From NCBI GenBank assembly GCA_903919215.1, contig CAIXHI010000114.1:1-12472 (forward strand): a DNA stretch of 12,472 bases. Reading direction: 5' to 3'. The translations under genes and the position numbers were made by a program. The DNA is from an uncultured Acidimicrobiaceae bacterium. GTDB lineage: Bacteria; Actinomycetota; Acidimicrobiia; Acidimicrobiales; Ilumatobacteraceae. Shown here one piece after another: positions 5,184 to 12,472 of the stretch (positions are counted from its first letter, which is position 1; each line of letters opens with the position of its first letter). The notes below the pieces were generated by a model. The model was not told where the DNA came from and searched no databases. It saw only the letters and a program-made list of their open reading frames with translations.

Positions 5184-6197
5184 ATGACAGCGATCAACAC
5201 TTCCTCGCCTTCTCCGGACACGTCCTCGGTCACCGGTAACGACATCGCCACCCTTGAGCGCGGCTTACATGCCTCGGGTGGAAGCGCCGACCGGGCGTTC
5301 AAGTCCACTGCGTACCTGGCCGGTGGCCTGGTGTTGCTGGTACTCGGCCTGGTCACCTACACGATGGTGAACCGCAGCACCGATGCGTGGTCGCACATGG
5401 GGCTCGACTTCTTCACCAGTCGTACCTGGAATCCGCCCGAGCAGGTCTATGGCATCTTGTCCTACATCTTCGGCACGGTGTACACGGCGTGTATCGCGCT
5501 GGTGATCTCCGTGCCGCTCAGCCTGGGGATCGCGCTGTTCATCACCCAGGTGGCGCCTCGCTGGTTGCAGCGCACCATGACCTATGTGATCGACCTACTG
5601 GCCGTCGTGCCGTCGGTCGTGTTCGGGTTGTGGGGTGTGCTGGTGCTCTCAGTGCACATCAAAGGTTTCTACACGTGGATGTCGTCCACGTTCGACGGTG
5701 TCCCGGTTCTCGGCTCGGTGTTCGGTCCGAACCCACAAGGGCGCTCGTTCTTCACTGCCGGAATCATCCTTGCGGTGATGATCACGCCGATCATCGTGTC
5801 GCTCTCGCGGGAGGTCATCCAGACCACCCCGCAGAACGAGAAGGAAGCGGCGTTGGCCCTCGGTGCCACCCGCTGGGAGATGATCCGTGGGGCGGTGCTG
5901 CCGCACTCCAAGGGCGGTCTCGTCGGAGCTGTCATGCTCGGTCTCGGGCGAGCGATGGGCGAGACGATTGCTGTCGCCCTTGTCATCGGCAGCGCAACCG
6001 GCCGCATCGGTCTCAACGTATTTGCCGGTGGCAACTCGATGCCAGCGGTCATCACCGCCGAATGGGGTGAGGCCGACGTACTCAAGAAGTCGGCGCTGAT
6101 CGCCATGGCGGTCACGCTGTTCGTGATGACGATCCTGGTGAATGTCATCGCCACCACAGTCGTCAACCGTTCGATGAAGAAGACGAGGGGCATATGA
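5184..6197 (+). CDS. pstC: phosphate ABC transporter permease PstC
   Basis: PstC is one of the two membrane subunits of the Pst importer. The 337-residue protein has a polar N-terminal tail of about 40 residues, then a first helix (about 41-62) and five more hydrophobic segments. The cytoplasmic EAA loop that docks on PstB is clear: EAALALGATRWEMIRGAVLP at 221-240. The conserved AMGETIAVALVIG stretch and the NSMPAVITAEWGEA loop are typical of PstC. The start ATG has only a weak upstream AAGGG (5167-5171). Its stop overlaps the pstA start (ATGA at 6194-6197), so the two are translationally coupled. Confidence 0.97.
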   Translation: MTAINTSSPSPDTSSVTGNDIATLERGLHASGGSADRAFKSTAYLAGGLVLLVLGLVTYTMVNRSTDAWSHMGLDFFTSRTWNPPEQVYGILSYIFGTVYTACIALVISVPLSLGIALFITQVAPRWLQRTMTYVIDLLAVVPSVVFGLWGVLVLSVHIKGFYTWMSSTFDGVPVLGSVFGPNPQGRSFFTAGIILAVMITPIIVSLSREVIQTTPQNEKEAALALGATRWEMIRGAVLPHSKGGLVGAVMLGLGRAMGETIAVALVIGSATGRIGLNVFAGGNSMPAVITAEWGEADVLKKSALIAMAVTLFVMTILVNVIATTVVNRSMKKTRGI

Positions 6198-7105
6198 GTA
6201 CCACCCTCAACCGTGTCGGTGCCGAGCAGTTGGCGCTCGACCTGCGCACGAAGCGTTCGTGGCGGTCGACGAAGAGTCAACTCATGGTGGCGCTGATGTT
6301 CCTCGCGTTCATCGTCATCCTCATACCGCTGATCGCAGTGATCGGGACGGTGGTGTCCAAGGGCGCTGGCATTGTGTTCCGCGACTTCCCGGCCTGGTTC
6401 ACCAAAGGCATTCCCGGACGCACACGCGTGGTGGGCCCGGGTATGGGCCCGGCCATCATCGGCACGTTGGTGATCACCGGTGCAGCGTCGCTGCTGGCGA
6501 TTCCACTGGGCATCCTCGGCGCGGTCTACTTGCACGAATACGGACGCCAGAGCAAGCCGGCACAGGTGGTGCGCTTTCTCTCCAACGTGATGACCGGCGT
6601 CCCCAGCATCGTGATGGGCCTGTTCGTCTATGTCATCTTCACGCTGCGGTTCGGACTGTCTGGCGTGGGCGGCTCGCTGGCGCTCGCGTGTCTGATGCTG
6701 CCAGTGGTCATTCGCTCCACCGAGGAGATGCTGCGGCTCGTTCCCGATCACTTGCGTGAGGCCAGTTATGCGCTGGGGACACGCAAGGGGCGCACGGTGC
6801 TCACCATCGTGCTGCCCTCGGCGTTGCCCGGTGTCGTCAGCGGATGCCTGCTGGCGGTCGCTCGCGCCGCTGGCGAGACCGCACCACTGTTGTTCACCAT
6901 CGGGTTGATCACGAAGAAGGCCAACCTGAACATCTTCAGCGGAGCCAACACCACACTCTCGGCGCAGATCTTCCGCAACGCGGGGGAAGTACTGCCCGGC
7001 CCGCAGGAACGTGGGTGGGGCGCAGCCTTCACACTCGTCGCTATCGCGTTCCTGTTCACGATCATCGCCCGACTCGTCACCAGCGCCTACCAGAAGCGGC
7101 GCTGA
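6194..7105 (+). CDS. pstA: phosphate ABC transporter permease PstA
   Basis: PstA pairs with PstC to form the phosphate channel. The 303-residue protein has a cytoplasmic N-terminus, a first helix at about 30-53, and further membrane segments. Its EAA loop reads REASYALGTRKGRTVLTIVL, followed by LPGVVSG and the PstA-typical ARAAGETAPLLFTIG. The AVYLHEYG motif is also characteristic. Length is normal. The start overlaps the pstC stop by four bases, and the stop lies directly before pstB. No missing residues noted. Confidence 0.97.
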   Translation: MSTTLNRVGAEQLALDLRTKRSWRSTKSQLMVALMFLAFIVILIPLIAVIGTVVSKGAGIVFRDFPAWFTKGIPGRTRVVGPGMGPAIIGTLVITGAASLLAIPLGILGAVYLHEYGRQSKPAQVVRFLSNVMTGVPSIVMGLFVYVIFTLRFGLSGVGGSLALACLMLPVVIRSTEEMLRLVPDHLREASYALGTRKGRTVLTIVLPSALPGVVSGCLLAVARAAGETAPLLFTIGLITKKANLNIFSGANTTLSAQIFRNAGEVLPGPQERGWGAAFTLVAIAFLFTIIARLVTSAYQKRR

Positions 7106-7137
7106 GATGACTACGTCACACCCCATCGCATCCACCC

Positions 7138-7143
7138 AGGAGG
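7138..7143 (+). promoter_or_regulatory. perfect Shine-Dalgarno deciding the pstB start
   Basis: AGGAGG lies 5 nt before the ATG at 7149. The earlier in-frame ATG at 7107 has no such site and would add 14 residues without family resemblance. This is the best ribosome-binding site in the pst run. Confidence 0.7.
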
Positions 7144-7148
7144 CCCAG

Positions 7149-7982
7149 ATGGCGGTCGAACCCGACCCCGCATCACCCACCGCCAGCCCTGCATCGCCGG
7201 GAATCGTCTTCGAGTTGAACGACCTCGATGTGCACTACGGAGCGTTCCGTGCAGTGCGCGACGTGACGTTGGGTATTCGCAAGAACGAGATCACGGCCTT
7301 CATCGGACCTTCGGGTTGCGGCAAGACGACAGTGTTGCGCTGCCTGAACCGGATGAACGATGAGATCGACTCGGCCAAGGTGGGCGGCCAGGTGCTGTAC
7401 CACGGTGTCGATCTGTACGGCGCAGATGTGTCGGCCACCGAGGTTCGCCGCCGCATCGGCATGGTGTTCCAGCGCCCGAACCCGTTCCCGAAGAGCATCT
7501 ACGACAACGTCGCCTTCGGCCCGCGAGTGAACGGCATCAAGAGCAAGAGCGAGCTCGACGACATTGTCGAGGAGTCGCTGCGTGGTGCCGCGTTGTGGGA
7601 CGAGGTGCACAACCGCTTGAAGACATCTGCTCTCGGCATGTCGGGTGGCCAACAGCAGCGTCTGTGTATCGCCCGCGCCATCGCGGTCAAGCCGGAAGTG
7701 ATCCTGATGGACGAACCGTGTTCGGCGCTCGACCCCATCGCGACAGCACGCATCGAAGATCTGATGCGCGACATCAAGGATCGATTCACGATCATCATCG
7801 TCACGCACAACATGCAGCAGGCGGGTCGCGTCAGCGATCGCACCGCCTTCTTCACCACCGAGGTCAACACGCAGAGCGACCGTCGTACTGGCGTGCTCGT
7901 CGAGTACGACCAGACGGCCAACATCTTCTCGACGCCCAAGGATGAGCGCACCGAGGCCTACGTATCAGGAAGGTTCGGCTGA
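7149..7982 (+). CDS. pstB: phosphate ABC transporter ATPase PstB
   Basis: PstB hydrolyses ATP to drive phosphate import through PstC/PstA. Starting at 7149 the protein has 277 residues, near the family norm of about 250-260 plus a Pro/Ala/Ser-rich leader. Motifs: Walker A GPSGCGKTT (53-61), Q-loop FQRPNPFP, signature SGGQQQR (165-171), Walker B VILMDEP (D188, E189) and switch His H220. NRMND after Walker A and the GMVFQRPNPFPKSIYDNV stretch are typical of PstB. I prefer the ATG at 7149 because of AGGAGG upstream; ATG 7107 (291 residues), 1 nt after the pstA stop, is the alternative. The stop overlaps the phoU start (TGATG). All catalytic residues are intact. Confidence 0.96.
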   Translation: MAVEPDPASPTASPASPGIVFELNDLDVHYGAFRAVRDVTLGIRKNEITAFIGPSGCGKTTVLRCLNRMNDEIDSAKVGGQVLYHGVDLYGADVSATEVRRRIGMVFQRPNPFPKSIYDNVAFGPRVNGIKSKSELDDIVEESLRGAALWDEVHNRLKTSALGMSGGQQQRLCIARAIAVKPEVILMDEPCSALDPIATARIEDLMRDIKDRFTIIIVTHNMQQAGRVSDRTAFFTTEVNTQSDRRTGVLVEYDQTANIFSTPKDERTEAYVSGRFG

Positions 7983-8725
7983 TGGACGAGCTGCGCAAGA
8001 GTTATCACAACGATCTCGAGTCGGCTCGCGCTGAACTGGCACGACTTGCGGCGCTGGTGGCCGAGTTGGTGCCGCGAGCGACCGCGGTGTTGCTTGATGG
8101 TGACTTGGAAGGCGCCGAGTTGTTGATCCGCGGCGATGCCGAGATCGACCAACGTTGTGTCGACCTGGAAGAGCACTGCATCCGCATTCTTGCGCTGCAG
8201 GCTCCGGTGGCCACCGAGCTGCGCCATGTGGTCGCACTGCTGAAGATGATTGCCGAAGTCGAGCGCAGCGCAGATCTCGCGGGCAGCATCTGCAAAGTTG
8301 CTCGTCGCATCTACGGTCACGCGCTCGATCCCAAGTTGCGCGGGCTCATCGGTCGGATGGGCGAGCAGGCGCAGCAACTGTGGACCTCGGCGATCGAGGC
8401 GTTCGTGGAGAACGACGAGTCCAAGGCTGCAGCCGTGGTCGATATGGATGCGTTTCTCGACGCGCTGCAGAAGCAGTTCATCCAAGCGATCTTCGAGACA
8501 CAGAACCAAGCGCAGAACCCGGTCGACCTGCAACTGGCGATGCAGCTGGCCTACGTTGCCCGCTTCTACGAACGCATCGGTGACCATGCGGTCAACATCG
8601 CCGAGCGGGTGCGCTTCGTCGTCACCGGCTGGGTGCCCGACCATCGCAAGCCGGCGCGGGCGGGTGCCGATGAGACCGGAAGCCTGTTCGTGCCCGCCCC
8701 AGGTGATCTGTCAGAGGATTCGTGA
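7982..8725 (+). CDS. phoU: phosphate transport regulator PhoU
   Basis: PhoU is a helical metal-binding protein that couples the state of the Pst transporter to the sensor kinase and keeps the Pho response off when phosphate is plentiful. The 247-residue protein shows two PhoU repeats with metal-binding E-x3-D motifs: E94-RSA-D98 and E197-RIG-D201, the latter within ERIGDHAVNIAE. The last 25 or so residues are a polar tail beyond the usual domain. The start codon shares bases with the pstB stop, and the stop overlaps the GTG of senX3. This places the regulator between transporter and kinase, matching its bridging role. Confidence 0.96.
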   Translation: MDELRKSYHNDLESARAELARLAALVAELVPRATAVLLDGDLEGAELLIRGDAEIDQRCVDLEEHCIRILALQAPVATELRHVVALLKMIAEVERSADLAGSICKVARRIYGHALDPKLRGLIGRMGEQAQQLWTSAIEAFVENDESKAAAVVDMDAFLDALQKQFIQAIFETQNQAQNPVDLQLAMQLAYVARFYERIGDHAVNIAERVRFVVTGWVPDHRKPARAGADETGSLFVPAPGDLSEDS

Positions 8726-9780
8726 GCCGCTTCCTCCGTGGAGATACCGATCGCAGTCAACGCGAACTTGACAAGGAACAGTCCCGGCGGGAAGCGGCGG
8801 AGCGTGAAGTCGAGCGTCTCACCGCAAGCCTCAATGCGGTCCCTACCGGCATCGTGTTGGCCGACGCGAATGGCGCGACAGTCCTTCGGAACCGGTCTGC
8901 CGCAGTCGGTGGTCACAGCGATGTGCTCGTCGACGAAGCAGTTCAGCGGCTGTTGACCGCTGCCATCGCCGGACGCTCGGGAGAGCAACGGCTCGAGTTG
9001 TTCGGCCCGCCACCGCGGGTGCTCCTTATCCGCGCGATCCCGCTGAACGGCGCTGGGGCGATGGCCATCGTCGACGACCTCAGCGAACGTGCACGCCTGG
9101 ATGCGGTGCGCACCGACTTCGTGGCCAACATCAGTCACGAGTTGAAGACGCCGGTGGGTGCGCTGGCGGTGCTGGCGGAAGCGTTGGCTGACAGTGACGA
9201 TGCCGAGGTCAACCGTCATCTGGCGGAGAAGATGGTCGAGGAGGCACACCGTGCCTCACGCACGATCGACGACCTGCTGGAACTGTCGCGTATCGAACTC
9301 GGCGGCCGTGGCGAGCCCGAGACGGTCAGCCTCGCCGCAGTGTTGGGCGAAGTCGCTGCTCGTCATCGCTTCACAGCCGAGACCGCCGGCGTGCGCCTCG
9401 ACGTGGCACCGACGAATGGCCAGACCGTTACCGGCGATCGGTTGCAGTTGGTCTCGGCGATCAGCAACCTGGTCGACAATGCCATCAAGTACACCAACCC
9501 GGGTGGCACGGTGAAGGTGTCGTCGAACATCTCGGCCAGCTGGGTGGAGATCGAAGTCAGCGATGACGGAGTCGGCATTCCCGCCCGCGATCTCGACCGT
9601 GTCTTCGAGCGCTTCTACCGCGTCGACCGGGCTCGCAGCCGAGAGACCGGTGGCACGGGCCTCGGACTCGCCATCGTTCGCCATGTGGCCAACAACCACG
9701 GCGGCGAAGTCTCAGTCCGTAGCCGCGAGGGCGAAGGCTCGACGTTCACACTGAAGATTCCTACACATGAGGAGACATAG
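8722..9780 (+). CDS. senX3: SenX3-type sensor histidine kinase, no visible membrane segment
   Basis: This is the sensor kinase expected to phosphorylate RegX3 on phosphate limitation. The GTG start overlaps the phoU stop (GTGA), leaving no room for a longer N-terminus. The 352-residue protein begins with a charged coiled-coil-like stretch (about 10-37), then a PAS-like domain (about 37-125). The dimerisation/phosphoacceptor helix is FVANISHELKTPVG with H139. The ATPase domain has the N box NLVDN (249-253), G1 DDGVGIP (281-287), the F box RVFERFYRVD, and G2 GGTGLGL (310-316). Close resemblance to mycobacterial SenX3 is clear from H139 onward, but the two N-terminal membrane helices of that protein are absent. 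It may therefore be cytosolic and held near the transporter through PhoU. Confidence 0.92.
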   Translation: MSRFLRGDTDRSQRELDKEQSRREAAEREVERLTASLNAVPTGIVLADANGATVLRNRSAAVGGHSDVLVDEAVQRLLTAAIAGRSGEQRLELFGPPPRVLLIRAIPLNGAGAMAIVDDLSERARLDAVRTDFVANISHELKTPVGALAVLAEALADSDDAEVNRHLAEKMVEEAHRASRTIDDLLELSRIELGGRGEPETVSLAAVLGEVAARHRFTAETAGVRLDVAPTNGQTVTGDRLQLVSAISNLVDNAIKYTNPGGTVKVSSNISASWVEIEVSDDGVGIPARDLDRVFERFYRVDRARSRETGGTGLGLAIVRHVANNHGGEVSVRSREGEGSTFTLKIPTHEET

Positions 9781-10497
9781 ATGTCGACGACCAATCGCCC
9801 GACGGTGTTGGTGGTGGAGGACGAAGCCAGCTATGTGGAGGCGCTGACGATTGGCCTCACCCGCGAAGGTTTCCGTGTGGAAGTGGCGGTCGATGGTGTT
9901 GAAGCCTTGCAGCGCTTCGACGCTGTGAACCCCGATGTCGTCCTGCTGGACGTGATGCTGCCCAAGATCAGTGGCATCGACGTGTGCCGGCAACTACGGA
10001 AGTTCAGCCAGGTGCCGATCATCATGGTGACGGCCAAGGGCGCCGAGATCGACACCGTGGTGGGCCTCGAGGTCGGAGCGGACGACTACGTCACCAAGCC
10101 GTACCGCATACGCGAACTCGTAGCTCGCATGCGAGCAGTCATGCGTCGCCAGGGTGTGGGCACCGACGCGTTGGCACCTGTGTCCGAGGGCGCGATCGTG
10201 GTGGGCGAGGTCAGCCTCGATCCCGAGGAACACCGTGTCGCCATCAGCGGCGTCGACGTGCAGATGCCGCTGAAGGAGTTCGAGTTGTTGCACCTGCTGC
10301 TGGTGAACGCTGGCCGCGTGCTCTCGCGCGACATGCTGATCGATCGCATCTGGGGCGGCGACTACGTGGGCGACACGAAGACCCTCGACGTACACGTGAA
10401 GCGCCTGCGGGCCAAGGTTGAGCCCGATCCGGCGAACCCCACCCGCATCACCACCATCCGCGGCCTGGGCTACAAGTTCGAGCGCCAGAAGGCGTGA
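9781..10497 (+). CDS. regX3: RegX3/PhoP-type response regulator
   Basis: This OmpR-family regulator should bind the PHO boxes. The 238-residue protein has an N-terminal receiver domain with the acidic pair E13/D14, phosphoacceptor D57 (VVLLDVMLP), T84 and K106 (YVTKPY). The C-terminal winged-helix domain (about 140-236) has LKEFELLHLLLVNAGRVLSR, the recognition helix TKTLDVHVKRLRAKVE and the wing ITTIRGLGYKFE. The ATG directly follows the senX3 stop, with GAGGAG (9769-9774) 6 nt upstream. All phosphorelay residues are present. It is cotranscribed with its kinase and probably with pst and phoU, giving positive autoregulation under low phosphate (inferred). Confidence 0.95.
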   Translation: MSTTNRPTVLVVEDEASYVEALTIGLTREGFRVEVAVDGVEALQRFDAVNPDVVLLDVMLPKISGIDVCRQLRKFSQVPIIMVTAKGAEIDTVVGLEVGADDYVTKPYRIRELVARMRAVMRRQGVGTDALAPVSEGAIVVGEVSLDPEEHRVAISGVDVQMPLKEFELLHLLLVNAGRVLSRDMLIDRIWGGDYVGDTKTLDVHVKRLRAKVEPDPANPTRITTIRGLGYKFERQKA

Positions 10498-10529
10498 CAG
10501 CACACCCGCGTCGGGAGCTGACAAGGCTC

Positions 10530-10535
10530 TACGAT
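10530..10535 (+). promoter_or_regulatory. candidate -10 for a leaderless MFS transporter mRNA
   Basis: TACGAT fits TANNNT and ends 6 nt before an in-frame GTG at 10542, the spacing expected when transcription starts at the start codon, common in actinobacteria. No Shine-Dalgarno precedes that GTG. Chance occurrence is possible. Confidence 0.35.
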
Positions 10536-10541
10536 GCGAAC

Positions 10542-11930
10542 GTGACTTCCGAGCGCGCGCGGCATTCCTCAGCCCCACGCGCCCCGGCGCGGCAACCACG
10601 GCGACCAGTACACCGGCAGTCACCGTTCCGCAAACTGGCGCGTACGCATGCGCTGATGGCGATGGGCGATGTGGCGATGTACGGCGCGCTCGCCGGCTCG
10701 GTGTTGTTCAGCCTCCCGGCCGACGCGCAACGCGACAAGGTGTTGCTGTATCTGCTGGTGTCGGTGGCGCCATTCGCTGTGGTGGCACCGGCCATCGGTC
10801 CGACGGTGGATCGCATCCCCGGTGGACGGCGGATGGTGATGCAGATCACGTCGATGACCCGCGCGTTGCTCTACGTGGTGATGGCGTTCCACACCGGCGA
10901 CCTGTTGCTGTACCCACTGATCTTCGGTGCGATGGTGATGCAGAAGACGTACGCCGTGTCGAAATCTGCGCTGGTGCCGAGTGTGGTGCGCAGCGACGCG
11001 GAACTGGTGGAGGCGAACTCCAAGCTCGGGCTGATCTCCGGCATTGTCGGCGCCGTCGCGATCGGACCATTGGCCGGTATCGGCAAGTTCAGCCCTGCGT
11101 TCGCGCTGTTCGTCGGCGCCGGCCTGTTCGGCGCGGCAACCATCGCAGCTCGCAAGTTGCCTCGCGACGTGGTGGCAGCCAAGCCGGTGGAGCAGGAAGA
11201 ACGGAACGAACTCCGGTCCGCGGGTGTCGTGCTGGCGACTGCAGCGATGGCGCTCATCCGTGCCACCGTCGGCTTTCTCACGTTTCACCTGTTCTTCTGG
11301 CTGAACGAGGATTACGGCCTGGTGCAGTTCGGCCTTGCTGCAGGCGCCAGCACGCTCGGTTCGATGTCCGGCAACATCAGCGCTCCGCTCTTGCGGCGTT
11401 TGATCCGTGAGGAGATGATGCTCACCATTGCGCTCTTCGTGATCGCTGGTATGGGTATTGCGGCCGCCACCACCGGCGGCCTGGGCACGGCCATCGTGCT
11501 GGCCTTCGGCGTCAACTTCAGTTGTGCGATCGGACGATTGGCGTTCGACTCGATTGTCCAACGCGATGCGCCGGACGCGAACCAGGGTCGAGCATTCGCA
11601 CGCTTCGAAACGCGCTTCCAATTGGCGTGGGTGTTGGCCGGATTGCCGCCGGTGTTCTTCACGTTGCCGGGCGAGGTCGGGTTCCTGGTGGTGGGGCTGA
11701 TCGGAGCCTTCGCCGGTGCCAGTTACTTGTTGGGTTCCCGTGCGGTGCGGGCCGGCAAGCCCTTGCCGATGTCGCTGACCGAACGGGCCAAGCGGGGCTT
11801 CAAGGCCAACGCTGCCAAGCGGCGTGGTGCCGCCGCCGCGGGGAAGGAACCGCAGCGCCCGCGGCCACACAGCAACCCGCCACAGCGGCCCCCGAGCCGT
11901 CCTCCCGCAGCGCGTCGACCGACGCGTTGA
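10542..11930 (+). CDS. MFS-type transporter with basic, proline-rich C-terminal tail
   Basis: About 462 residues with roughly 12 hydrophobic segments and an MFS motif A-like loop GPTVDRIPGGRR between helices 2 and 3. The substrate cannot be told from sequence. A basic Arg/Pro-rich N-terminus (about 40 residues) precedes the first helix (ALMAMGDVAMYGALAGSVLF). The last 55 or so residues form a soluble Lys/Arg/Pro/Ala tail rich in PP and RP. Start choice is uncertain: GTG 10494 overlaps the regX3 stop (GTGA) and would add 16 residues; GTG 10542 has a -10-like TACGAT 6 nt upstream. It follows regX3 directly and may belong to the phosphate run, or only be read through. Its stop faces that of the esterase 8 nt away. 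Confidence 0.85.
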   Translation: MTSERARHSSAPRAPARQPRRPVHRQSPFRKLARTHALMAMGDVAMYGALAGSVLFSLPADAQRDKVLLYLLVSVAPFAVVAPAIGPTVDRIPGGRRMVMQITSMTRALLYVVMAFHTGDLLLYPLIFGAMVMQKTYAVSKSALVPSVVRSDAELVEANSKLGLISGIVGAVAIGPLAGIGKFSPAFALFVGAGLFGAATIAARKLPRDVVAAKPVEQEERNELRSAGVVLATAAMALIRATVGFLTFHLFFWLNEDYGLVQFGLAAGASTLGSMSGNISAPLLRRLIREEMMLTIALFVIAGMGIAAATTGGLGTAIVLAFGVNFSCAIGRLAFDSIVQRDAPDANQGRAFARFETRFQLAWVLAGLPPVFFTLPGEVGFLVVGLIGAFAGASYLLGSRAVRAGKPLPMSLTERAKRGFKANAAKRRGAAAAGKEPQRPRPHSNPPQRPPSRPPAARRPTR

Positions 11931-11938
11931 ATCCTGGG

Positions 11939-12472
11939 TCAGCGGTTGAGCGCTGCTGCCATCGATGCGCCGGCGAGAGCGATCGCTGCCCGGCCATCGT
12001 CGAGGAAATCGGCAAATGACAAGAACCCGTGGATCATGCCGTGGAAGTGCACGTGACTCGTGACCACACCGTTCGCGCTCAGTCGGTTCGCGTAGTCGAC
12101 ACCTTCATCACGGAGTGGGTCGTACTCGGCAGTGATCACCAACGCCGGGGGAGTGGCTGCAAGCACATGGTCTGCCGCGAACAACGGCGAGACCCGCGGG
12201 TCGTGCAGCTCAGTGCGACCGCCGAGGTAATGGTCGATGAACCAGCCCATACCGTCCTTGGTGAGGAAGTATCCCGCGGAGTTCTCGTCGTAGCTCGGAC
12301 GTGATCGAGTGCAGTCGGTGACCGGGTAGATCAGCAGTTGGTACACCAGTGGCACGGGCGCCAACTGCGCGACGACCGCTGCGAGGTTGCCACCTGCGGA
12401 GTCGCCACCGACGGCGATGCGGTCGGCTCGACAGCCCAGCGAGCTGGCGTGCTCGTATGCCCAGCGCGTGGA
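11939..12472 (-). CDS. alpha/beta-hydrolase, HSL-type (family IV) esterase, 5' end outside window
   Basis: The frame is open from the right edge to a TGA at 11939-11941, giving the C-terminal 177 residues. It carries the nucleophile elbow GDSAGG (Ser about 25 residues from the edge), the aspartate loop AEYDPLRDEG and the histidine in MIHGF, a complete Ser-Asp-His triad. LIYPVTD and VSPLFA are typical of hormone-sensitive-lipase-like esterases. The N-terminal HGGG oxyanion motif should lie beyond the edge. Such enzymes hydrolyse short-chain esters; the natural substrate is unknown. It is convergent with the MFS gene, 8 nt apart, and probably unrelated to phosphate metabolism. Confidence 0.92.
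   Translation of the reverse strand, partial: STRWAYEHASSLGCRADRIAVGGDSAGGNLAAVVAQLAPVPLVYQLLIYPVTDCTRSRPSYDENSAGYFLTKDGMGWFIDHYLGGRTELHDPRVSPLFAADHVLAATPPALVITAEYDPLRDEGVDYANRLSANGVVTSHVHFHGMIHGFLSFADFLDDGRAAIALAGASMAAALNR

Noticed and set aside
5669..7180. 503-codon minus-strand frame opposite pstC and pstA
   Set aside because: Spans two genuine overlapping genes and shows no domain or plausible start signal.
10418..11870. Long frames on both strands overlapping the MFS gene
   Set aside because: Arg/Ala- or His/Gln-rich translations typical of out-of-frame high-GC DNA; the MFS frame has a coherent 12-helix pattern.
1..12472. CRISPR array, tRNA/rRNA, insertion sequence, attachment site or prophage
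   Set aside because: No regularly spaced long repeats, no transposase or integrase frames and no tRNA-like cloverleaf seen on either strand.

Overview
The window reads as chromosomal DNA of a high-GC actinobacterium. Two WhiB-family iron-sulfur regulators (a family confined to Actinobacteria and their phages), a SenX3/RegX3-type phosphate two-component system and a GTTCACC direct-repeat PHO box all point there. The protein style (short WhiB proteins, a phosphate locus with ppk1 next to pst) would fit the Acidimicrobiia, but that finer placement is inference from memory, not a search. There is no sign of a mobile element, CRISPR array, rRNA or tRNA, and base composition looks even throughout.

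Layout. 1-294: upstream non-coding DNA with 20-bp imperfect tandem repeats, a strong hairpin, and a perfect dyad just ahead of a WhiB2/WhmD-like gene (295-561). tatA (606-815) follows on the same strand. A bidirectional hairpin separates it from a second, convergent whiB-family gene (919-1191, minus). The 335-nt divergent intergenic region (1192-1526) carries a leader hairpin for the minus-strand whiB, small dyads, and four GCTGAAG repeats set in two pairs with 11-bp spacing. It leads into a small uncharacterised protein gene (1527-1787) and ppk1 (1797-3839).

A textbook 11-bp-period PHO box (3882-3899) precedes pstS (3975-5093). After a large intercistronic hairpin comes a tightly packed run, pstC-pstA-pstB-phoU-senX3-regX3, in which most neighbours overlap or abut. 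A 12-helix MFS transporter gene follows (about 10542-11930, possibly from its own leaderless promoter). A convergent HSL-type esterase (11939-12472, minus) runs off the right edge.

How the genes work together. PstS captures phosphate at the cell surface, PstC/PstA form the channel and PstB drives import. PhoU links transporter state to the SenX3 kinase, which phosphorylates RegX3, and RegX3 is expected to act on the PHO boxes in front of pstS and possibly in front of the small gene-ppk1 unit. Ppk1 would store phosphate as polyphosphate. Uptake, sensing and storage are therefore in one contiguous block.

The most unusual points are a SenX3 with no visible transmembrane segment, the small unknown gene coupled to ppk1 behind PHO-box-like repeats, and perfect dyads in the leaders of both whiB genes, one containing back-to-back GACAC motifs. 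I see no evidence for an entirely new multi-gene system; the locus is mainly a conventional but unusually complete phosphate module.
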